Shown in pieces: positions 1 to 5,003 of a stretch of DNA of 5,003 nucleotides. Below the pieces are notes generated by a model. It saw only the letters and a list, made by a program, of their open reading frames with translations. It made no database searches and was not told where the DNA came from. Each line of letters opens with the position of its first letter. Positions within the stretch are counted from its first letter, which is position 1. The position numbers and the translations under genes were made by a program. The DNA is taken from assembly GCA_003476705.1 (NCBI GenBank), contig DMVM01000067.1:2116-7118 (forward strand). Direction: 5' to 3'. Source of the stretch: Coprothermobacter sp. Its GTDB lineage: Bacteria; Coprothermobacterota; Coprothermobacteria; Coprothermobacterales; Coprothermobacteraceae.

Positions 1-1035
1 AAGCCAGAATATAAAGGTGAAAACCGCTAAGGAAATCACAGTAGGCACAAAAATCGCTATAACCTTATCCAGGGTATCTTGTATGGGCATGCGAGCAGCC
101 TGCGCTTGCTGAACTAAATCGATGAGGTGGCTAAGAAATGTGTCTTCTCCAACTTTTGTTGCTTGTACCTTTATGGGGCTCCCCAGGTTTATACTTCCAC
201 CAATGACACTATCACCTATGTTTTTTTGCACTGGCATGGACTCGCCACTTATCATAGACTCATCAACGTAGCATTCGCCCTCTAAAACAACACCATCAGT
301 GGGTATGCGCTCGCCAGGCTTTACCACCATGATGTCTCCTGGGTCTAATTGTTGAACAGGTACCTCTACTTCTATACCGTCCACAATAATGCGTGCGGTT
401 TGTGGCCTAAGGTCCAATAACGCCCTTATGGATTTTGCAGCACGTTTCTTTGCTGAGCTTTCTAAGTATTTGCCTAGCAAATTAAAAAACAATATCATTG
501 CTCCCACAGATGCAAAGCTGTATACCGATGGATAGACTAAGCTTATAGCTCCAGATAGCGCTGCCATGACAACGCCAGAAGCTACCAGCACGTCCATGGT
601 CCATTGTCCGTGGAAAAGAGCTTTGAAGGCTCTTGATACGGTCTCCTGACCAGCTGTGGCCACAGCCAAAGCAGAAAGAATAAGCTGAAGTAGTTCCATG
701 TTTGGGAACATGATGCCACTCATGTGCATGACCATGAGAATGGTTACCGGAACCATGAATAACGTTGAGGCAATGAATTGCTCTTTTATACGCTGCAGTT
801 CCTCGTTGGTTTTTGCTTGCTCAATATCTAGTGCATAACCAACCTTTGACACGTTTTTGGCAATGTCAACTAAGTCCACCTTTTCTTCTTCATATTCGAT
901 AAAGGCTTGATCAGTGGCTAAATTCACCTCTACACTGATAACACCTGGGGTATGTGCAATGGCTGTTTTGACCGTATTAACGCAGGAAGCACAAGACATT
1001 CCTCTTACTTCTACTACCGCTTTCTTCTTTGCCAT
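1..1035 (-). CDS. copA: Copper-type P1B ATPase, N-terminal part (cut by left edge)
   Basis: Heavy-metal P-type ATPase of the inner membrane, expected to export Cu(I) from the cytoplasm using ATP. Reading leftward from ATG at 1035, 345 codons run without a stop to base 1. One HMA metal-binding domain (about residues 5-70) carries GMSCASC with Cys15 and Cys18. Hydrophobic segments follow at about 87-107, 113-129, 147-167 and 171-190, then LLGKYLE (186-192) leading into the actuator domain. That domain holds DPGD (231-234), PGERIPTDG (240-248) and the dephosphorylation loop SGES (263-266), in the variant ISGE form also known from archaeal CopA. The next membrane helix starts near 323. The CPC metal site, DKTGT phosphorylation motif and nucleotide-binding domain lie off-window, so copper specificity rests on the HMA motif and overall resemblance. 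ATG 1035 is chosen for its GGATGGTGA ribosome-binding site; in-frame ATGs at 1047 and 1065 are alternatives. No frameshift is seen. Confidence 0.93.
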   Translation of the reverse strand, partial: MAKKKAVVEVRGMSCASCVNTVKTAIAHTPGVISVEVNLATDQAFIEYEEEKVDLVDIAKNVSKVGYALDIEQAKTNEELQRIKEQFIASTLFMVPVTILMVMHMSGIMFPNMELLQLILSALAVATAGQETVSRAFKALFHGQWTMDVLVASGVVMAALSGAISLVYPSVYSFASVGAMILFFNLLGKYLESSAKKRAAKSIRALLDLRPQTARIIVDGIEVEVPVQQLDPGDIMVVKPGERIPTDGVVLEGECYVDESMISGESMPVQKNIGDSVIGGSINLGSPIKVQATKVGEDTFLSHLIDLVQQAQAARMPIQDTLDKVIAIFVPTVISLAVFTFIFWL

Positions 1036-1040
1036 ATTTT

Positions 1041-1049
1041 TCACCATCC
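1041..1049 (-). promoter_or_regulatory. Ribosome-binding site deciding the ATPase start
   Basis: On the minus strand GGATGGTGA lies five bases before ATG 1035. It resembles the Shine-Dalgarno consensus GGAGGTGA with one inserted base. The in-frame ATG at 1047 lies inside this element, and the one at 1065 has no comparable purine-rich element in front. This favours 1035, where the protein begins MAKKKAVVEV directly ahead of the HMA motif. Confidence 0.55.
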
Positions 1050-1069
1050 AAAACACCGTTCTCATTTAC

Positions 1070-1075
1070 AGTATA
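1070..1075 (-). promoter_or_regulatory. Possible -10 element of the ATPase gene
   Basis: TATACT on the minus strand (5 of 6 matches to TATAAT) is preceded at a 16-base spacing only by a weak -35 candidate, TTTATT. Transcription would begin near 1063-1065, leaving a leader of about 30 bases before ATG 1035. The in-frame ATG at 1065 would then be close to leaderless. No recognised CsoR- or CopY-type operator is visible beside it. Prediction by eye only. Confidence 0.3.
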
Positions 1076-1139
1076 ACCAGAATCAAGTATGAATAAACAC
1101 ACACATTTTGTTAGTTAAATGCATAGTTGGCTCCATGAA

Positions 1140-1166
1140 TTCACATGTTAAAAATGCGAGTACAAT
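1140..1166 (+). promoter_or_regulatory. Possible promoter of the FAH-rarA unit
   Basis: A -35-like TTCACA (1140-1145, 5 of 6 matches to TTGACA) and a -10-like TACAAT (1161-1166, 5 of 6) are separated by 15 bases, shorter than the usual 16-18. The region downstream is AT-rich. Transcription would start near 1173, just ahead of the ribosome-binding site, giving a very short leader. The 8-bp palindrome TGAATTCA (1136-1143) overlaps the -35 element and could be an operator half, or chance. Confidence 0.35.
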
Positions 1167-1190
1167 ATATAAAAAGGAAGTGATAGCTCG

Positions 1191-1946
1191 ATGCGACTCC
1201 TAAGATTAAAAGGGCTGAGCAGCGTTTGTTTTTCTTGGGAAGAAGGAGAAGCAGCTGTATTCGGTTTAGATGGTGTGAACTGGAAGAGGTTCAGCTATGA
1301 AGATCTAGATGCGCCAATAATCCCAAGTAAAGCCGTTTGTGTTGGACTCAATTACAGAAGCCACATAGAAGAAATGGGGGAAAAGCCCCCTGAAGAGCCT
1401 ACATTGTTCCTAAAACCGCGCACGGCCGTGATGGGGCCAAATGACAACATCTTGCTGCCCCCTCAATCAAAACGTGTGGATTATGAAGGGGAGCTTGCAG
1501 TAGTCATTAAAGATCATACGTATTGGGTAAGCGAAGAGGAAGCGCATAAACATGTGCTAGGTTACACCATTGCAAATGATGTTACCGCACGAGATCTTCA
1601 GAGCAAGGATGGTCAGTGGACTAGAGCCAAGTCATTTAATACGTTTTTGCCTTTGGGGCCCTGGATTGAAACTGATGTGGACCCAATGAATCTTCGCCTC
1701 AGGACGCTAGTAAATGGGCAAGTACGTCAAGAGGGAAACACAGCTGACTTAATTTTCGATGTATTCTATCTTGTCAGTTTCGTTTCAAAGATAATGACCC
1801 TGGAAGCTGGCGATATCATACTCACTGGAACACCTTCGGGAGTAGGTCCTTTAAGTGCAGGAGACGAAGTGGTGGTAGAAATAGAAGGCATTGGAAGACT
1901 GGTTAATGGGGTTAAACCCATGGAGATAGTAGGCAATGACAGATAA
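1191..1946 (+). CDS. Fumarylacetoacetate hydrolase (FAH) family protein
   Basis: A 251-residue cytoplasmic enzyme of the FAH superfamily, divalent-metal-dependent hydrolases, decarboxylases, tautomerases and isomerases that act on beta-keto or enol acids. Residues 1-45 form a short variable N-terminal part and the catalytic domain fills about 46-243. Visible signatures are VGLNYRSH (51-58) with a His58/Glu61 pair placed like the catalytic dyad of FAHD1, the metal ligands Glu99 and Glu101 in YEGEL, Asp130 in ANDVTARD, Lys147 in the [12 protein letters not shown] stretch, and GTPSGVG (213-219). All expected active-site positions are present. The length fits the small prokaryotic members often named 2-hydroxyhepta-2,4-diene-1,7-dioate isomerase or acylpyruvase. 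No aromatic-degradation neighbours support that name, so the substrate is open; oxaloacetate or an acylpyruvate is plausible inference. AAGGAAGTGAT at 1174-1184 sits six bases before the ATG. The end overlaps rarA by 11 bp. Confidence 0.93.
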   Translation: MRLLRLKGLSSVCFSWEEGEAAVFGLDGVNWKRFSYEDLDAPIIPSKAVCVGLNYRSHIEEMGEKPPEEPTLFLKPRTAVMGPNDNILLPPQSKRVDYEGELAVVIKDHTYWVSEEEAHKHVLGYTIANDVTARDLQSKDGQWTRAKSFNTFLPLGPWIETDVDPMNLRLRTLVNGQVRQEGNTADLIFDVFYLVSFVSKIMTLEAGDIILTGTPSGVGPLSAGDEVVVEIEGIGRLVNGVKPMEIVGNDR

Positions 1947-3315
1947 TAGGTTTCAGGATTCACTTTTCAAGCCTAGTAGCAAATGGATTCCCTTAGCAGA
2001 GAGAATGCGTCCACGTACCCTAGACGAAATAGTGGGGCAGGATAAAGCTTTTGGAAAGGGAACGCTGCTTCGCAAATTAATCGAAGAAGATAAGCTCACC
2101 TCTTTGGTATTATGGGGCCCGCCTGGAGTTGGGAAAACCTCTATTGCCATGGTGATAGCCAATACAACGAAAGCACGCTTTTTACGGTTTAGCGCTGTTA
2201 CCTCAGGCATTAAAGAGATAAAGGAAGTACTGGAAGACGCTGAAGTTCAATTTAATATGGGACGAAGAACTGTGATATTTGTGGATGAAATACATCATTT
2301 CAACAAAACGCAGCAGGATGCATTCCTCCCTTATGTGGAGAAGGGAGCTGTGGTTCTCATTTGTGCCACTACGGAGAATCCCTCTTTTGAAATCATAAGT
2401 CCTCTGTTGTCCAGGTCGAAGGTGGTAATCCTTGAGCCCTTGGAGGTAGAGGATATCAAGACCATACTTAGCAGGGCACTAGCTGATAAAGAGCGAGGGC
2501 TTGGCAATGAACGTGTGGTCATAACAGATGAGCAACTGATGCGTATTGCTGTTTATTCCGATGGCGATGCGCGTATTGCCTTGAATACATTGGAGATGGC
2601 TGTCTTTGGCACTGATCCCAACAGTGAAGGGATTAGGGTGATTAGTGACGAGGTTATCAGTGAGGCTCTTCAGAAGAAGACATTGCTTTACGACAAGGCA
2701 GGGGAAGAACACTACAATCTCATCTCTGCGCTTCACAAATCCATGCGCAATAGTGATCCCGATGCTGCGCTGTATTGGCTTGCTCGTATGCTGGAAGCTG
2801 GAGAAGACCCTTTGTATGTTGCACGCCGTATTGTCCGTTTTGCCTCTGAAGATGTAGGCATGGCTGACCCCAACGCGCTCATGCAAGCAGTGGCCGCTTT
2901 TGATGCAGCTAATTACATTGGAATGCCTGAATGTACAGCAAACCTGGCTCAAGCAGTTGTCTACCTTTCGTTAGCACCGAAGTCCAACAGCTTGTATGTG
3001 GGCTATGAAAAGGCAAAACAAGATGCTATGGAAACCATGGCAGAACCAGTTCCATTGCATCTTAGAAATGCTCCTACCAGACTTATGAAAGAGGTTGGAT
3101 ACGGAAAGGATTACAAGTACAGCCACGACTATGAAGAACATGTGGCAGATATGAAATGCCTACCTCCCAACTTGCTGGGGAAACGCTACTACTTACCATC
3201 TGATCAGGGATTGGAGAGCAAATACAGGCAACGTCTTGAGCATATCATGGGAGTGAAGAAGAAACGTAGAGAGGATAAATCAAAAGACAACAAAGACAAG
3301 AACATTGAGAAATAA
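1936..3315 (+). CDS. rarA: Replication-associated recombination protein A (RarA/MgsA), AAA+ ATPase
   Basis: A 459-residue cytoplasmic AAA+ ATPase of the RarA/MgsA/WRNIP1 family, related to clamp-loader subunits and RuvB. Family members act at stalled replication forks and interact with SSB and DNA ends. Residues 18-36 give the typical start ([18 protein letters not shown]). Walker A is GPPGVGKT (61-68), Walker B is VIFVDEIHH (113-121), sensor 1 is ATTENPS (144-150), an arginine-finger candidate is Arg160 in LLSRSK, and sensor 2 is [11 protein letters not shown] (210-220). The tetramerisation and C-terminal domain follows, with [19 protein letters not shown] (274-292) and [11 protein letters not shown] (298-308). 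Length is slightly above the usual 420-450 because of a charged tail (about 441-459) rich in Lys, Asp and Glu. The ATG overlaps the FAH gene, with GGAG at 1922-1925 serving as ribosome-binding site ten bases upstream. All ATPase residues are intact. Confidence 0.97.
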   Translation: MTDNRFQDSLFKPSSKWIPLAERMRPRTLDEIVGQDKAFGKGTLLRKLIEEDKLTSLVLWGPPGVGKTSIAMVIANTTKARFLRFSAVTSGIKEIKEVLEDAEVQFNMGRRTVIFVDEIHHFNKTQQDAFLPYVEKGAVVLICATTENPSFEIISPLLSRSKVVILEPLEVEDIKTILSRALADKERGLGNERVVITDEQLMRIAVYSDGDARIALNTLEMAVFGTDPNSEGIRVISDEVISEALQKKTLLYDKAGEEHYNLISALHKSMRNSDPDAALYWLARMLEAGEDPLYVARRIVRFASEDVGMADPNALMQAVAAFDAANYIGMPECTANLAQAVVYLSLAPKSNSLYVGYEKAKQDAMETMAEPVPLHLRNAPTRLMKEVGYGKDYKYSHDYEEHVADMKCLPPNLLGKRYYLPSDQGLESKYRQRLEHIMGVKKKRREDKSKDNKDKNIEK

Positions 3316-3353
3316 AAGGGAGGAACCAGGAACGCAAGTCCTTTGGTTCCTCC
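3311..3353 (-). terminator. Rho-independent terminator after pepT
   Basis: A perfect 9-bp stem, GGAGGAACC (3319-3327) with GGTTCCTCC (3345-3353), continues past a two-base bulge into AGGA/TCCT (3328-3331 with 3339-3342) around a 7-base loop. On the minus strand the stem is followed by CTTTTATTT, a typical U-rich tail, so it most clearly ends transcription arriving from pepT, whose stop lies 28 bases upstream. On the plus strand the stem is followed by AGTTCATGTTG, without a U run, so termination of rarA is possible but weaker. The U tract overlaps the rarA stop codon. Confidence 0.85.
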
Positions 3354-3381
3354 AGTTCATGTTGATTACTTAATTAATGTT

Positions 3382-4614
3382 TTAGGCACTTTGTACAGCC
3401 AGTTTAACAATGTTAACTACCACTTGCACTGCTTTTTCCATGGATTCCACAACTATGTATTCATAGGGACCGTGGTAGTTATGGCCCCCAGTGAACAAAT
3501 TTGGTGTGGGTAGTCCCATGAAGGTTAAGCGTGAGCCATCGGTTCCACCTCTCACGGGCCTAATAATAGGGTCGATACCTGCCTCTTTCATTGCTTTTTT
3601 CGCAAGCTCGATAATTACTGGTTTGTCCTTTAGAACTTCATACAGGTTGTAGTATTGGTCTTTCACATCTATTTCAAAGGTACCATCGCCGTATTTCTTA
3701 TTCATCCATTGGGCAGCGTTTACCATATATGTCTTTCTTTCCTCGAAACGGTCCCTATGGTGATCGCGTATGATCCATGTTAGAACTGCGCGGTCAACAC
3801 TGCCTTCAATGTGGTAAACATGATAGAAACCCTCATACCCCTCTGTGTGGGCAGGTACTTCAGCAGGCGGCATTTGATTTATGTAATCCATTGCCAAGAG
3901 AATGGCGTTTTTCATTTTGTTCTTTGCCTCGCCAGGATGGATGCTCTTACCGTGTACAATCACTTTAGCTTGGGCTGCGTTGAACGTTTCGTAGCTCAAT
4001 TCTCCATATTCCCCGCCGTCCAGGGTAAAAGCAAAGTCAGCGCCGAACTTTTTTACATCGAAATAGTCTACGCCTCGGCCTACTTCTTCATCAGGTGTGA
4101 ATCCTACCTTTATGGTGCCATGTTCTATTTCGGGGTGCTCAAGCAGATACTCCACCGCAGTAACTATTTCTGCTATACCTGCTTTATCGTCTGCACCAAG
4201 TAGCGTCGTTCCGTCAGTGGTTATCAGTGTTTTACCAGCATAGTTTCTTAGATGTGGGAATTCTTCAGGAGATAGGACACGCTCTGCGCCCAGTTCGATG
4301 GTCGATTGTCCATCGTAGTTCTCAATAATCCTTGGTTTTACATTAGCACCGGGGAATTCAGGACTGGTATCCATGTGAGCTAGAAACCCAATTACGGGTA
4401 TATCTTTTCCTTGCACATTACCTGGCAGTGTCGCAGTGACATAGCCGTATTGGTCTACGGCTGCGTCTGTAAGTCCTAATGTCTTTAGCTCTTCTACTAA
4501 GTAGTTCGCTAGTTCAAGCTGTTTTGCCGTACTGGGGTAAGTGTTACTGTTCTCGTCTGACTGGGTATCGAATGATACATACTTAAGAAAACGCTTCACC
4601 AGTTTGTCGCGCAT
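3382..4614 (-). CDS. pepT: Peptidase T (tripeptide aminopeptidase)
   Basis: A 410-residue cytoplasmic dinuclear zinc aminopeptidase of family M20B. It removes the N-terminal residue from tripeptides late in peptide breakdown. The N-terminal catalytic part has AHMDTSPE (79-86; His80 ligand, Asp82), GADDKAG (140-146; bridging Asp142), TPDEEVGRG (173-181; catalytic Glu176 and ligand Glu177) and TLDGGEYGE (197-205; ligand Asp199). The dimerisation domain follows at about 210-325, with VIVHGKSIHPGEAKNKM (218-234). The C-terminal catalytic part has RPVRGGTDGSRL (352-363) and GGHNYHGP (376-383), with ligand His378. All metal ligands of the E. coli enzyme have counterparts and the length equals the family norm. 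There is no signal peptide. AAAGGAG lies eight bases before the ATG. The gene lies 37 bp downstream of the DUF4097-like gene and probably shares its transcript. It ends at the hairpin terminator convergent with rarA. Confidence 0.98.
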   Translation of the reverse strand: MRDKLVKRFLKYVSFDTQSDENSNTYPSTAKQLELANYLVEELKTLGLTDAAVDQYGYVTATLPGNVQGKDIPVIGFLAHMDTSPEFPGANVKPRIIENYDGQSTIELGAERVLSPEEFPHLRNYAGKTLITTDGTTLLGADDKAGIAEIVTAVEYLLEHPEIEHGTIKVGFTPDEEVGRGVDYFDVKKFGADFAFTLDGGEYGELSYETFNAAQAKVIVHGKSIHPGEAKNKMKNAILLAMDYINQMPPAEVPAHTEGYEGFYHVYHIEGSVDRAVLTWIIRDHHRDRFEERKTYMVNAAQWMNKKYGDGTFEIDVKDQYYNLYEVLKDKPVIIELAKKAMKEAGIDPIIRPVRGGTDGSRLTFMGLPTPNLFTGGHNYHGPYEYIVVESMEKAVQVVVNIVKLAVQSA

Positions 4615-4657
4615 TGTATCAGCTCCTTTTGGCTTCTTGGCTGTTATTGTATCAGCT
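4613..4657. repeat. 12-bp direct repeat flanking the pepT ribosome-binding site
   Basis: ATTGTATCAGCT occurs at 4613-4624 and again at 4646-4657. On the minus strand it reads AGCTGATACAAT. The first copy met by transcription contains the TGA stop of the upstream gene; the second ends two bases into the pepT ATG and begins inside AAAGGAG. Both copies contain TACAAT, which resembles a -10 element, but no good -35 precedes the upstream copy. The repeat could reflect a small tandem duplication at the gene junction or a regulatory site; nothing seen decides between them. Confidence 0.6.
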
Positions 4658-5003
4658 TTGCATTACTTTTTGTATTGTTTCGTCTTCGAAACCTAATAGT
4701 CGCATCATCTCCGCGACTTGCTCAGGCGTGGCCTTTTTGCTCTTTATTAGATCGACGAACAAGTCAACGTCTTCGGGGGTTTGTTGCTCTTCTCTGGCAG
4801 CTTGCAGTGTAGCAGAGCCACTCACCGTATTGATTCTAACCGTTGCTACAGGTTTTGGAGCCGTATCCACTGAGCCTTTTACCCCTTTTAGCAATCGCTG
4901 GCCCACTTTTATGGTACCTGACAATGTGCTGAATTCAATTCTGCTTGGAGGTAGAACTGCCATGTTTATCACAAGATCGCCTGAAACTGATTTGAACTGG
5001 ATC
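4652..5003 (-). CDS. DUF4097-like (toastrack/beta-helix) protein, C-terminal part (cut by right edge)
   Basis: The frame is open from the right edge to a TGA at 4652-4654, giving about 117 C-terminal residues of a longer protein. The start is off-window; the GTG at 4972 is internal, because coding with the same repeat character continues upstream of it. The visible part has three loosely repeated beta-strand units with an SG turn: FKSVSGDLVI, EFSTLSGTIKV and VRINTVSGSATL. This pattern is typical of DUF4097/putative-adhesin beta-helix domains. A charged linker (AAREEQQTPEDVD) then leads to a short helical end, with LIKSKKATPEQVAEMMRLLG near the C-terminus, resembling the small helical SHOCT-like segments found in YvlB/LiaX-type proteins. 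The function of such proteins is poorly known, with envelope-stress roles reported for some. No membrane segment is visible in this part. It is followed after 37 bp by pepT. Family assignment is by pattern only. Confidence 0.7.
   Translation of the reverse strand, partial: IQFKSVSGDLVINMAVLPPSRIEFSTLSGTIKVGQRLLKGVKGSVDTAPKPVATVRINTVSGSATLQAAREEQQTPEDVDLFVDLIKSKKATPEQVAEMMRLLGFEDETIQKVMQS

Noticed and set aside
914..1096. Small hydrophobic plus-strand frame of 60 codons
   Set aside because: Most of it is antisense to the HMA domain of the ATPase. The hydrophobic look comes from reading the complementary strand of charged codons.
1766..2210. Minus-strand frames (65 and 85 codons) across the FAH-rarA junction
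   Set aside because: Both are antisense to conserved motifs, including the GTPSGVG loop and Walker A, and have no homology-like signature.
2479..2952. Minus-strand open frame of 157 codons inside rarA
   Set aside because: It lies wholly antisense to a strongly conserved AAA+ gene and its translation shows no family motif.
3811..4203. Plus-strand open frame of 130 codons within pepT
   Set aside because: It is antisense to well-conserved catalytic pepT coding sequence, its product is Cys/Phe/Tyr-rich without recognisable domains, and a competing overlapping frame exists.
4970..4972. GTG at 4972 as the true start of the DUF4097-like gene
   Set aside because: The frame continues open to the window edge, and the upstream residues (IQFKSVSGDL) form another copy of the beta-strand SG unit, so the GTG is internal.
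1..5003. CRISPR array, tRNA, rRNA, insertion sequence or phage attachment site
   Set aside because: No regularly spaced repeats, tRNA-like cloverleaf, long terminal inverted repeats or transposase frame were seen on either strand.

Overview
The window is an ordinary, densely packed bacterial chromosome segment of moderate G+C (roughly mid-forties percent by eye). It holds five protein genes, two of them cut by the window edges. I see no RNA gene, insertion sequence, phage gene or CRISPR array. Strong purine-rich ribosome-binding sites (AAGGAAGTGAT, AAAGGAG), short gaps and mainly ATG starts suggest a Gram-positive-like or deep-branching anaerobe (Firmicutes, Coprothermobacter or Thermotogales type). 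That placement is inference with low confidence. Housekeeping families dominate, and no previously undescribed system is evident.

Layout. Positions 1-1035 (minus) encode the N-terminal 345 residues of a copper-type P1B ATPase; the rest lies off the left edge. A 155-bp divergent intergenic region (1036-1190) holds the start regions of this gene and of a rightward two-gene unit: a fumarylacetoacetate hydrolase (FAH) family enzyme (1191-1946) that overlaps by 11 bp the AAA+ protein RarA/MgsA (1936-3315). A leftward pair converges on it from the right: the C-terminal end of a DUF4097-like protein (4652 to the right edge), then peptidase T (3382-4614). The 66-bp convergent gap carries a long hairpin whose U-rich tract reads leftward and overlaps the rarA stop codon.

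How the genes work together. No common pathway joins them. The ATPase exports metal, RarA acts at stalled replication forks, PepT trims tripeptides in the cytoplasm, and the FAH protein probably acts on a small beta-keto or enol acid such as oxaloacetate or an acylpyruvate. The FAH-rarA overlap suggests translational coupling. The close spacing of the DUF4097 gene and pepT suggests co-transcription. The most unusual local detail is a 12-bp direct repeat at the DUF4097-pepT junction: one copy spans the upstream stop codon and the other runs into the pepT start codon.
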